Below, piece by piece: positions 7,787 through 15,805 of a stretch of 35,761 nt of DNA; position 1 is the first letter of the stretch, and every line of letters begins with the position of its first letter. Under the pieces are notes generated by a model. That model had not been told where the DNA came from and ran no database searches. It saw nothing but the letters and a program-made list of their open reading frames with translations. Source of the stretch: an uncultured Bacilli bacterium (lineage in GTDB: Bacteria > Bacillota_I > Bacilli_A > RF39 > UBA660); assembly GCA_934095845.1 (NCBI GenBank), contig CAKOKS010000010.1, positions 1-35,761 of the forward strand, in the 5' to 3' direction. Made by a program: the position numbers and the translations under genes.

Positions 7787-8713
7787 TTATCTATTTAATG
7801 TTTTTTCAACATTATTTTCTATTTGATTTATATTTGTATATTGTTTTTCCATTTTGAAATATACTATGCATCGAGAATTTGTAGTTTCATAAGAACAAGT
7901 TACCAATGCAAGTAATTTATCACCAGGTTTAACATATGTATTAGTTTCAATTTTTGATTGTTCATTTATTTTTTTTATGTAATTCATATAAGCTGTTTGA
8001 TTTTCGAAATTAGTCACGAACGTTTCTGCTTCATCATTACCATCTACAACTATACAAGATACTGGTGTAATTTTATAAGCATATCCATCTGGAGTATATA
8101 CAACTCCAAAATCATGTTCTTTATAAAATTCTTCATCTTTATAGTTACAAATTTGAGCAAGCATTTTACCACCTTTCATATGATGACCATAAATGAATGT
8201 TATGTCATTTAATTTTTCATCATCTAATGGGTTATTTCTGAAGTCAGTAAATAATGTACCAGATTTACTTTTATTACCTTCAATATCATGATGTAAGTAA
8301 TATTCGTTGTCGCTTCCAGTTACAACTGGATAATCAATACTAGTTCCATCTATTTTAATCCAAGCACTTGCAGAATCATTAATTTGTTTTAATGTATCAA
8401 AGTCAATTGTTTCAAATTCATAACCGGAGTCTAATAATTCACTGCTATAAATTTCTTTAACTTCTTCAACATTTTCTTCTGGTTGTTCTTCTTTAACAAT
8501 TACTTGAGTTTCTTCTTTAGCTGGTATGCTATTTTCAGAAATACTTTCATTATTATCTTCTATTATGTCATCTTTTATTTCTTCAAGTTTAACTTGTTCT
8601 TTAGAATCTATATTATGCTCTACTAAAACATAACCTCCTGACATAAGAAGAACTAGTAAATATGGTGCTAATTTCAAAGATCTCTTTAGATGTCTTTTTC
8701 TTCTAGCATCCAC
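7787..8713 (-). CDS. Class B-like sortase
   Basis: A membrane-anchored cysteine transpeptidase of 308 residues that attaches surface proteins to the cell wall. An N-terminal membrane anchor (about 16-31) is followed by an acidic linker to about residue 95, then the sortase fold. Catalytic residues are visible as His177 in YGHHMKGG, Cys273 in VTCSYE and Arg281 in NSRCIVYF. WIKIDGTSIDYPVV and the tail pattern are class B-like. The start is GTG, with GGGGTGG four bases upstream. The neighbour downstream encodes a protein with an IPKTG signal. This differs from the NPQTN-type motif of the classic SrtB haem system, so specificity may differ from that model. Confidence 0.88.
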   Translation of the reverse strand: MDARRKRHLKRSLKLAPYLLVLLMSGGYVLVEHNIDSKEQVKLEEIKDDIIEDNNESISENSIPAKEETQVIVKEEQPEENVEEVKEIYSSELLDSGYEFETIDFDTLKQINDSASAWIKIDGTSIDYPVVTGSDNEYYLHHDIEGNKSKSGTLFTDFRNNPLDDEKLNDITFIYGHHMKGGKMLAQICNYKDEEFYKEHDFGVVYTPDGYAYKITPVSCIVVDGNDEAETFVTNFENQTAYMNYIKKINEQSKIETNTYVKPGDKLLALVTCSYETTNSRCIVYFKMEKQYTNINQIENNVEKTLNR

Positions 8714-8783
8714 TAAACCACCCCTAACTATTCTTTATTCTTTAAACAGTTTTTACTTCTCACATAAAAACTTTATGCGCTAT

Positions 8784-8812
8784 ATAATAGCAAAATATCT
8801 TATTTTAGTCAA
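8784..8812 (-). promoter_or_regulatory. Sigma-A type promoter of the sortase operon
   Basis: On the minus strand, TTGACT (8812-8807) and TATTAT (8789-8784) are separated by exactly 17 bases. The sortase GTG start lies about 70 bases downstream. The -35 box is directly beside the stop of the upstream gene. Confidence 0.7.
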
Positions 8813-8813
8813 A

Positions 8814-9269
8814 TTATATAGCTGTTTGGATGTTGATACTATAATTGCAAGTTACTTCATTTTTTGGCTTTTTATTACCTTCATATAAAGGTAAAACGTG
8901 AATATATACCATCTCATCCTTTTCAACATTAATATCTTTTACTTTATCCTTTTTATTCTTTGAATAATATACAGAAACTTTCAAATTTCTTTTTACTAAC
9001 GCTTCATCATCCTCTTTACTACTTCCAGTTCCAATACAATTAACTACTACATTTGATTCATTTAAAGATATTCTATAATTATTCTTATTAGTATAAGTAA
9101 TTATTTTATCTTCAGAAGAATCATCTAGGTTAGTATTTTCCAAATTATAGGCAACTACTCCGTCACTTGAAGATTTATTAGCATATGTACTCTCTTCTAC
9201 ATATTTATTTGTAAAAAATATCGCTAAAAGTAATAATAGAAGACCCCCCATACTTCTACCTATTTTCAT
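8814..9269 (-). CDS. Small membrane-anchored protein of unknown function
   Basis: About 151 residues. I use the ATG at 9269 because GGGGAG lies six bases upstream; an in-frame extension of 16 codons to 9317 runs through the promoter and is unlikely. A hydrophobic segment at about residues 7-22 (GGLLLLLLAIFFTN) serves as signal or anchor. It is followed by an extracytoplasmic region of about 125 residues with a beta-rich look and two cysteines (VVNCIGTG and VTCNYS), which could form a disulphide. It has its own strong promoter and lies just upstream of the sortase operon on the same strand. I do not recognise the family. Confidence 0.7.
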   Translation of the reverse strand: MKIGRSMGGLLLLLLAIFFTNKYVEESTYANKSSSDGVVAYNLENTNLDDSSEDKIITYTNKNNYRISLNESNVVVNCIGTGSSKEDDEALVKRNLKVSVYYSKNKKDKVKDINVEKDEMVYIHVLPLYEGNKKPKNEVTCNYSINIQTAI

Positions 9270-9295
9270 AACCAACTCCCCTTGAATTGCCGTAT

Positions 9296-9324
9296 ATAAT
9301 AACACTAAAGGTAGCATTTGTCAA
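9296..9324 (-). promoter_or_regulatory. Promoter of the small membrane-anchored protein
   Basis: On the minus strand, TTGACA (9324-9319) and TATTAT (9301-9296) have a 17-base spacer. The ATG at 9269 lies about 27 bases further down. Confidence 0.7.
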
Positions 9325-9393
9325 ATTTCAAACAATAAGAGATAGTGTTTCCAAAGTGTAGAGATTTGAAGAGTTTTAAGCTTAAATAAAAAA

Positions 9394-9416
9394 ACTAGTG
9401 AAGTTTCTTCACTAGT
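9394..9416 (-). terminator. Intrinsic terminator of hsp20
   Basis: ACTAGTGAAG pairs with CTTCACTAGT around a three-base loop, followed on the minus strand by seven T. The hsp20 stop codon (9412-9414) lies inside the stem. Confidence 0.85.
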
Positions 9417-9798
9417 CGATTGAAATGTGTTTAATTTCTTCTTTTTTATCTTCTTCTTTTGGAACAATTACTGTTAAGATTCCATCTTTGAAAGAAGCTT
9501 TAATAAGTGATTCATCTATATCACCAACATAGAAATCTCTTTCACATTCACTGATAGATCTTTCACGACGAATATATTTTTTATCTTCGTTTTCATTTTC
9601 TTCTTTAACGGCAGATATTTTTAGATATCCATCTTTATAATCTAGATTGATATTTTCTTTTTTGAAGCCCGGTAAATCCATTTCAATATTATATTTACCC
9701 TCTTTCTCATAAATGTCACATTTCATCATTTTGTCTAATTTTTTAGGTGCTTCTAAATCATCAAAGAAATTATCAAAAAATAATTTGCTTGGTAACAT
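9412..9798 (-). CDS. Hsp20 family small heat-shock protein
   Basis: An ATP-independent holdase chaperone of 128 residues that binds unfolding proteins in the cytoplasm. The alpha-crystallin domain spans about residues 25-118, with the family's A-x-x-x-(D/N)-G-x-L/I-x-I/V pattern visible as ASFKDGILTVIVPK. An ATG at 9798 is preferred over the in-frame GTG at 9804, because the GGAAG ribosome binding site is seven bases before the ATG but nearly touches the GTG. Control by HrcA is strongly indicated by the CIRCE operator overlapping its promoter. Confidence 0.93.
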   Translation of the reverse strand: MLPSKLFFDNFFDDLEAPKKLDKMMKCDIYEKEGKYNIEMDLPGFKKENINLDYKDGYLKISAVKEENENEDKKYIRRERSISECERDFYVGDIDESLIKASFKDGILTVIVPKEEDKKEEIKHISID

Positions 9799-9826
9799 AA
9801 TCACACTTCCTTTCTTTTACAATTAT

Positions 9827-9855
9827 ATATTACCACCTTGATTAGCACTTGTCAA
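9827..9855 (-). promoter_or_regulatory. Sigma-A promoter of hsp20
   Basis: On the minus strand, a consensus TTGACA (9855-9850) is followed after 17 bases by TATAAT-like TAATAT (9832-9827). The -35 box lies inside the CIRCE element, so repressor binding would block RNA polymerase. Confidence 0.8.
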
Positions 9856-9868
9856 TAGTAAGTGCTAA
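9842..9868 (-). promoter_or_regulatory. CIRCE operator (HrcA binding site)
   Basis: TTAGCACTT (9842-9850), nine bases, then AAGTGCTAA (9860-9868). The consensus is TTAGCACTC-N9-GAGTGCTAA. Here the innermost pair of each arm is changed (C to T, G to A) so the palindrome stays perfect. It predicts heat-shock repression by HrcA of hsp20; hrcA itself is not in the window. Confidence 0.92.
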
Positions 9869-9903
9869 TTTATTTTTATTTTATGCAATATTTACATTTT
9901 TAT

Positions 9904-11814
9904 TCAATCACCTAACATTAATCTTATTTTTTCTCCTTGTTTTACAAATTCTCCTTCTTTAGGTGATTGATAAACCACCTTTTCTCCTACTCCTGAATAC
10001 TCAATTTGATAATTTATTCCTATTGCATTTCTTGCTTCCTTTTTAGTCATACCTATAACATTTGGTACTTCATAATATTTGATATCCCAAAGTTCATATT
10101 CTCTTTCAATATCACTTTTACTTTTTTTTATATTTAAGGCACTTGCACAAGATTCTAAAACTCTTTTAGCAATTGGAGCTGCAACTGTTCCACCATATTG
10201 AACAACACCTTTGGGGTTATCTACTGCTACGTAAACTACTACTTCAGGATCATTTGCTGGCATAAATCCAATAAATGAAAGAATGTAATTTCCATCCATA
10301 TATCTTCCATCTTTAACTTTTTGAGCAGTTCCTGTTTTACCACCAACTCGGTAACCGTTTAAATATGCATTTCTTCCTGTTCCTTTAGCAACAACACTTT
10401 CTAAAGCATATCTAACCATTTTAGAAGATTCTTCACTTATTATATTTCTTTTTAACTTAGGTTTATTAACTAAAACTGTATCTAATGTATTGGCATTACT
10501 TATAGATGAAACTAAATATGGTGTATATAAATTACCACCATTTATAGCTGCAGAAACTCCCATTACTTGTTGTATAGGTGTAACTGATACACCTTGTCCA
10601 AAAGCTGTTGTTGCTGTTTCAACTGGTCCCATTTTGTCAATATCAAAAAGAATTCCATTTTCTTCACCAGATAAATCTATTCCACTTTTTTCTCCAAACC
10701 CAAATTTTTTTATATAATCCATTAATCTTTCTTTTCCTAGTTTTTCTCCCATAATAACAAATCCGGGGTTACAAGAGTTTTCAACTACTTGTAAAAAAGT
10801 TTGACTTCCATGTCCTCCATGTTTCCAACATTTTATTCTTGATCCACTTACATTAATGGAACCTGAATCATAATATTTATCTTCAAATAAATTAATAGTT
10901 TTTTCTTGAATTGAACTAGCAAGAGTTATAACCTTAAATGTACTTCCTGGTTCATACGTATTAAATATTGGTAAGTTACGGTTTATTGTTTCTAAATTAT
11001 ACTTTGTATATTCATTGGGATTAAAATTTGGCCTTGAAGCCATTCCATATATTTCTCCTGTTTTAGGATTCGCGACTACGATCAAAGCTTGTTCTGGATT
11101 ATACTTAGTAACAACATTATCAAGTTCATTTTCTATTGCTTCTTGAATATTTATATCAATTGTTAAAGCAACATTCATTCCACTTTGGGGAGAATTATAA
11201 ATGGTCGCTTTTTCTAATTTTTTTCCAAAACCATCTGAATAATATTTAATTGATCCATCTTCACCTTTTAAATAATTATCATATTGAAGTTCAATACCTG
11301 AAAGTCCTTGATTATCTATTCCAACATAACCTAAAACATGAGAAAGTAAATTCTTGTAAGGATAATTTCTCTTTGATTCCTTTAATAAATATACTCCGTC
11401 TAAATTTAAACTATTTATTTTATCTGCTATATCAAATGATAGTTTTCTTCCTTCTGGATGGACTCTTTCAATAGATGTCTTTTTGGTCAAATGAGAAAGC
11501 ATATCTTCATAATTAGTATTTAATATTTCTGATAATTTTCTAGCAGTTGTTTCTTTATCTTTTATTTGATTTGGTACAACTACTAATGATGTTGTAGTAA
11601 TATTTTCTGCTAAAACAACTCCATTTCTATCAGTTATAAGTCCTCTGTCAGCTCCAATAGGTAAATTTCTACTCCATAAATCATTTGCTAAATCATTTAA
11701 TTTTTTATAATCAATTACTTGAATAAAAAATATTCTTCCAATAATTAAAACAAATAGTAAAAAAACAATTATAAATATAATTGTAATACGACTCTTATAA
11801 GTATTTTGAAACAT
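9904..11814 (-). CDS. Class B penicillin-binding protein with a PASTA domain (PBP2B/SpoVD type)
   Basis: A peptidoglycan DD-transpeptidase of 636 residues, anchored by one N-terminal helix (about 10-32) with its catalytic part outside the membrane. The dimerisation domain includes RGLITDRNGVVLA (about 56-68). Active-site motifs are STFK near residue 290 (EPGSTFKVIT), SCN near 345 (VVENSCNPG) and KTG near 491 (GGKTGTAQK). A single C-terminal PASTA domain follows (about 570-636, VPNVIGMTKKEA). One PASTA repeat resembles SpoVD more than PBP2B, which usually has two, but nothing else here supports sporulation. It would partner a SEDS protein such as FtsW, encoded downstream. No terminator is visible before the hsp20 promoter. 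Confidence 0.92.
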   Translation of the reverse strand: MFQNTYKSRITIIFIIVFLLFVLIIGRIFFIQVIDYKKLNDLANDLWSRNLPIGADRGLITDRNGVVLAENITTTSLVVVPNQIKDKETTARKLSEILNTNYEDMLSHLTKKTSIERVHPEGRKLSFDIADKINSLNLDGVYLLKESKRNYPYKNLLSHVLGYVGIDNQGLSGIELQYDNYLKGEDGSIKYYSDGFGKKLEKATIYNSPQSGMNVALTIDINIQEAIENELDNVVTKYNPEQALIVVANPKTGEIYGMASRPNFNPNEYTKYNLETINRNLPIFNTYEPGSTFKVITLASSIQEKTINLFEDKYYDSGSINVSGSRIKCWKHGGHGSQTFLQVVENSCNPGFVIMGEKLGKERLMDYIKKFGFGEKSGIDLSGEENGILFDIDKMGPVETATTAFGQGVSVTPIQQVMGVSAAINGGNLYTPYLVSSISNANTLDTVLVNKPKLKRNIISEESSKMVRYALESVVAKGTGRNAYLNGYRVGGKTGTAQKVKDGRYMDGNYILSFIGFMPANDPEVVVYVAVDNPKGVVQYGGTVAAPIAKRVLESCASALNIKKSKSDIEREYELWDIKYYEVPNVIGMTKKEARNAIGINYQIEYSGVGEKVVYQSPKEGEFVKQGEKIRLMLGD

Positions 11815-11854
11815 ATTTATTCACCACTAAATATTATGTAATAAAAGTAAAAAA

Positions 11855-11871
11855 AACAACTACAAGTTGTT
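11855..11871 (-). terminator. Intrinsic terminator of the 128-residue unknown gene
   Basis: AACAACT (11855-11861) pairs with AGTTGTT (11865-11871), followed on the minus strand by a run of T. The stop codon lies inside the stem. Confidence 0.7.
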
Positions 11872-12246
11872 CTTTCTAAAATATGATTGAATAACTTCAG
11901 ATGAAAAATTTTCCCATATATTTTCAGTGAATTCAAATCTTTGAGATTGCTTTACTACTCCTAAATACTCAAAGTTGTTGATTACATAATCATTTAGTTC
12001 TAACTGATATAGTTGTTCCTCTGTTATATTTTCTGGCATATATAAAATAAACATTTTATTCCCAGCGTTACGAAAATATATATCTCCATTTTGAACTATA
12101 GCATCCTCATTTAGACCATTTAAGTTATTTGAATTACAATAATCATCCACAATATCTTGGCGCATTAATCCTGGTATAATGTTGTAATTTATAAAATCAC
12201 CATTTTTATTAAGTATACTTCCTCTGTAATTATTAAAATCATTCAT
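11860..12246 (-). CDS. Hypothetical protein, 128 residues
   Basis: A soluble acidic protein without signal peptide or membrane segment. It is rich in Asn and aromatic residues (NYRGSILNKNG, NYVINNFEYLG). AAAGGATTAACGC before the ATG is a sound ribosome binding site, and the gene has its own terminator, so it is likely real. It lies between the PBP gene and a decayed gene fragment. I do not recognise the family. Confidence 0.65.
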   Translation of the reverse strand: MNDFNNYRGSILNKNGDFINYNIIPGLMRQDIVDDYCNSNNLNGLNEDAIVQNGDIYFRNAGNKMFILYMPENITEEQLYQLELNDYVINNFEYLGVVKQSQRFEFTENIWENFSSEVIQSYFRKNNL

Positions 12247-12295
12247 GCGTTAATCCTTTCTTATAAAGAGTCAAAATATAATGTATTTGATTACT

Positions 12296-12480
12296 TTATT
12301 TTGTTTTTGTTATTAATAATAGAATTTCCCCTTCTATATTTCCACATTCATCAACAATTTTTTCACATCCATAAGTAGTTGCTGGAATATTATTTTAATT
12401 AAAATAATTCCAAGCATCTATTTGATTGCTATTTTTAACACAAGTAGTTTTATCATCATGTACATAGGTATATTTATTTT
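12296..12480 (-). pseudogene. 3' fragment of a decayed gene
   Basis: On the minus strand one frame reads KYTYVHDDKTTCVKNSN, then QIDAWNYFN, a TAA stop (12395-12397), then NNIPATTYGCEKIVDEC and GNIEGEILLLITKTK with a final stop at 12296-12298. The protein-like composition on both sides of the internal stop, with two Cys-containing segments, suggests the end of a former coding gene with a nonsense mutation. Its 5' part is missing: the SGNH hydrolase gene ends at 12474 in another frame. The original function is unknown. Confidence 0.5.
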
Positions 12481-13433
12481 TTCTTTTTTATTAAATCTTG
12501 GACAGTATAATAAAAGTCTTCTGTCATTTTGTTCCAACTATTATATCCTTCTTCTCCTCGATGATCTTCTAAAATATTTAGATTATTTAAATATTCTCCT
12601 AAATAATTAGTTACCTTCACAGCTCCATAATAATTTAAGTGATCTCCTTTATCTCTAGTATCTTTATCCCAATTAATATTTACTTTTTTTATTAAATTTA
12701 AATCTATATAATCAATATTATTCTCTTTAGCGTATTTTTTAACACCATTATGTTTTTTTATGTTCCAGTTTATTACACTAGGCGTACTAACTAAAATCAG
12801 CTTTATATTTTTTTCTTCACAAGTTTCTTTTATTAGATCTAAATACATTTCATTAAACAATGAAATATCATCCAAAATATTTGATTCTTTCATATAATCT
12901 AAACTAACTTTTGGTTTTTCTTCAATAATTGAAAAGTTAAATCCTTTATAACCATCACTTTGATTAACTAGTTTTTTATTATTATAAAGCATTTTCCAAT
13001 TATCATGTTTATCAAGTATTGGTACAGTTTTCATAAGCAATTTATAAATAAATTTATCAAAAGTTATTTTTCGATATATTGTATTAGTTTCAAGTATTAC
13101 TATTTTAGGATTTTGATGTTCAAGTATCCTTAATAAATAGTTATATGAAACATCTAAATATTGACTTGGAGTACCACATACATAAGAAGTAAAACCATAA
13201 TTATTCCATAATTGTAAAGGAATAATTGATGTAAACGTTTCACTGTCACCTATTGCAACTACATCCAATGTATTTTCTTTTTCAGATAATATTCCCTCTG
13301 CTTTTTGTTCAGAAATATCACTATATCTTACTTTTTTATTTTGTAAAAATAATACTACAACTAAAGATATTAAAATAAATAATATAAATAAAAATATTAA
13401 ACTGTTTTTTATAATCTTCTTGTTATCTTCCAT
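12474..13433 (-). CDS. Membrane-anchored SGNH/GDSL-type hydrolase
   Basis: 319 residues with one N-terminal membrane segment (about 10-30), so the catalytic part lies outside the cell. The SGNH block I serine motif appears as VAIGDSETFTS (about 58-68), and the C-terminal Asp-His pair as GDHLNYYGA (about 273-281). Such type II membrane hydrolases act as O-acetyl transferases or esterases on cell-wall polymers or exopolysaccharide; DltD and AlgX are distant examples. AGGTGTTAAG precedes the ATG. Its neighbours are envelope proteins. The substrate is unknown. Confidence 0.7.
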   Translation of the reverse strand: MEDNKKIIKNSLIFLFILFILISLVVVLFLQNKKVRYSDISEQKAEGILSEKENTLDVVAIGDSETFTSIIPLQLWNNYGFTSYVCGTPSQYLDVSYNYLLRILEHQNPKIVILETNTIYRKITFDKFIYKLLMKTVPILDKHDNWKMLYNNKKLVNQSDGYKGFNFSIIEEKPKVSLDYMKESNILDDISLFNEMYLDLIKETCEEKNIKLILVSTPSVINWNIKKHNGVKKYAKENNIDYIDLNLIKKVNINWDKDTRDKGDHLNYYGAVKVTNYLGEYLNNLNILEDHRGEEGYNSWNKMTEDFYYTVQDLIKKKK

Positions 13434-13495
13434 CTTAACACCTACTACAAATTTATTATATCACTTGTAGTTATAAAAAAATATATAAATTAAAA

Positions 13496-13515
13496 AAATG
13501 CTTAAATAAGCATTT
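13496..13515 (-). terminator. Intrinsic terminator of the SipW/DUF5305 cassette
   Basis: AAATGCTTA (13496-13504) pairs with TAAGCATTT (13507-13515), followed on the minus strand by a T-run. The end of the hairpin touches the stop codon of the DUF5305-like gene. Confidence 0.75.
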
Positions 13516-14615
13516 TATTTTTTATTTTTTTTCTTTTTAAAATCTGTTGCTTTCATTACATAAATGTAACCAATTCTATCAGCAATTATATAGAATACTG
13601 CTTCTTGACCAGGTCTTTCTTCATGGAATAGTATAGGTTTTCCTAAACTATCACGAATGTCGATTAAGCCTTCAAAACTCTTTACAACTTCTATTCTAAG
13701 ACTACGAGTTTTCATCATATCTTCAACACGTTCAGTTATAACAGTTTCACTTATATATCTTTCATAATCTTTTAATATTTTTTCTAATTTCTTTTTATAT
13801 AAAGTATTATGGTCACGAGTTTTAACTATCCAAATTATTATTGCTATTACAGCAATTAAATCTAGAACACTTAAAGTAATTGCAAACCAGAATAATACTG
13901 GATTATTTATAATAGTCGATTGATATTGAAGTATTTGATCATCACTATTAGAAAGTTCATAATTTGGTTTAATTTCCGCTGTTCTAGTTGTAAGTGGAAT
14001 TTGTAATTCTACTACAGCACTGTCAGAAAGCTTTTTATCAAAGTTAGCATGTTTACCAACAACATCTACATATAAGCCAACTACCAGTTTAGATTCGGCA
14101 GATAAACCATAAGTATTAATAAATTGTCTTGCGATTTCATTATATTTATCATAATCAATTGTTACTTTTTCATTAACTTTAAACATATTATTGCTTAAAT
14201 CACTAAATTTCTTTTTATCTACAAGCATGTCGGTTTCTTCAAAGAAATTCTTTCCATCAGCATTGTTTACTTCTACACTTGCTTTTACATAATATGAATA
14301 TTCAAGGCCAATATTTTCGTTGCTCTTGAAACTATAATTGAAATTTACATTTATATCTTCAATTAATGATGAAATTATTTCTTTACCATCATCTTTTTTT
14401 ATTGAAGTCATGTTAAAGTTATTTGGTTTTAAATTTACTACGTAATCTAAGTTACTGTTTTCACTATAATGTAATTTGTAATTACTCTTAAATGTCAAAG
14501 CAAGGGATGCAATCAAGAAAAAGACCACTAAAAATACTAGACCAATTATAACAGTTATTGGAATACATTTTTCTTTGTCTGTTCCCTTTAATAAAGGTAA
14601 TTCCATTTTTTCCAT
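13515..14615 (-). CDS. DUF5305-like membrane protein
   Basis: 366 residues with two membrane segments (about 20-42 and 238-262). Between them is an extracytoplasmic domain of about 190 residues with repeated Tyr-rich beta-strand words (NYKLHYSENSNLDYVV, YYVKASVEV). A cytoplasmic tail of about 100 residues starts with a helical, probably coiled region. This layout and its position directly after a SipW-like peptidase match DUF5305 proteins of Firmicutes and archaea (family recalled, not searched). GAGGTGTCAT precedes the ATG, and the gene lies 15 bases after the peptidase gene. A role in handling or assembling the camelysin-like protein is an inference from gene order. Confidence 0.7.
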   Translation of the reverse strand: MEKMELPLLKGTDKEKCIPITVIIGLVFLVVFFLIASLALTFKSNYKLHYSENSNLDYVVNLKPNNFNMTSIKKDDGKEIISSLIEDINVNFNYSFKSNENIGLEYSYYVKASVEVNNADGKNFFEETDMLVDKKKFSDLSNNMFKVNEKVTIDYDKYNEIARQFINTYGLSAESKLVVGLYVDVVGKHANFDKKLSDSAVVELQIPLTTRTAEIKPNYELSNSDDQILQYQSTIINNPVLFWFAITLSVLDLIAVIAIIIWIVKTRDHNTLYKKKLEKILKDYERYISETVITERVEDMMKTRSLRIEVVKSFEGLIDIRDSLGKPILFHEERPGQEAVFYIIADRIGYIYVMKATDFKKKKNKK

Positions 14616-14630
14616 TATGACACCTCTTTA

Positions 14631-15770
14631 CTAAAATTTTTCATTTATATATACTGATGGCCAAGCAATTAGAAGTACTCTAAATTTGACTAATCCAGTT
14701 ATATCTTCTTTTTTAACTACCCAATTATCGGCATTTTCATTATAGTCACCTTTAGTTTGGTAAACCGTTTCACCATCTAAAGTATAAACCCTATAAATTC
14801 TATGTACTATAGTCATATTTTCCTTTAAATAAACGATTATATCGCCTTCTTTTAAAGTATCAGTATCTTTATGATATCTTTTATATACAACAGCATCACC
14901 TTTATTTACTGTTCCAGTCATGGAACCAGATCCAATGGCTATCATTGCATATTCAAATTCTCTAGATACTAATGCAACTAATATTGCAAATACTATGGAA
15001 AAGATAATTGTACTAATTTTATTATATTTTTTGGTTTTTCTTATTGGTTCAAGTTTAGTATGATCTTCAAATGATTTTAATATTGAATATACAACATATG
15101 GGAATACAAGCAATATTACACCTTCGATAAAGACATTTATTTTAGGAGTTATTGGAAGTATATATATGTATAAATCCATTATTAATCGATAACATAAACA
15201 AGGTTTAATTCCATATCGTTTTGTAACATAATTTAATAATAAATTTTTTGATATACTTTGGACAAATATTAACGCAAAAAATTCATATAATTGGTTAAAA
15301 CTTGAGAAATTGTAGCTTTTTGTTGCAATATTCATTTCAACAAAGAAAAGAATTATTACCATTAAAGCCTGATAAATAAAGTTTAAATATTTATTTCGGC
15401 ATTCAATATTAACTACAACATATCTTGTTAATTCAGATAAACCAACGATTAGGAATACCTTAATCCATGACATTAGAGAAATATAGTTTTTAAATATTGA
15501 ACTATAACTAGTACTAAAACCAGTTTTGAACCCCAACATATAAAAAGCTCCCATTAATATAATGGTAGTTCCCAGTACTACTAAGATTCCATCAGTTTTA
15601 TTTCTTAGAACTGGCTTTTTAAATTGTTTTAATAGCACTGTTAGTATCAAAAAAACAGATAAACTAATCAAACAAATTGTTGTATCTAATGATTTTGACA
15701 CAAAAACGTTAAAGAAAAGTAAGCTAGCAAATACTAACTCTAAAATTATTTGAGTAATATATTTAAACAT
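14631..15770 (-). CDS. SipW-like (S26B) signal peptidase I with polytopic N-terminus
   Basis: About 379 residues. The first 260 form seven or so membrane helices. The C-terminal part is an S26 peptidase with serine in AIGSGSMTGTVNKGD (about residue 282) and His in MTIVHRIYR (about 320). The Ser-His rather than Ser-Lys arrangement is that of SipW and archaeal/ER signal peptidases. SipW-type enzymes process TasA/camelysin-like proteins, and one is encoded just upstream. The start is the ATG at 15770 (GGTGA five bases before), not the GTG at 15782. The large polytopic extension distinguishes it from the small B. subtilis SipW. Confidence 0.82.
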   Translation of the reverse strand: MFKYITQIILELVFASLLFFNVFVSKSLDTTICLISLSVFLILTVLLKQFKKPVLRNKTDGILVVLGTTIILMGAFYMLGFKTGFSTSYSSIFKNYISLMSWIKVFLIVGLSELTRYVVVNIECRNKYLNFIYQALMVIILFFVEMNIATKSYNFSSFNQLYEFFALIFVQSISKNLLLNYVTKRYGIKPCLCYRLIMDLYIYILPITPKINVFIEGVILLVFPYVVYSILKSFEDHTKLEPIRKTKKYNKISTIIFSIVFAILVALVSREFEYAMIAIGSGSMTGTVNKGDAVVYKRYHKDTDTLKEGDIIVYLKENMTIVHRIYRVYTLDGETVYQTKGDYNENADNWVVKKEDITGLVKFRVLLIAWPSVYINEKF

Positions 15771-15805
15771 TATGCTCACCACTCTTTAACTATTTTCTAT
15801 CAAAA

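Noticed and set aside
9244..9249. Run of six G in the coding strand of the small membrane-protein gene as a phase-variation site
   Set aside because: It is short and encodes ordinary Gly codons; slippage is possible but not suggested by anything else.
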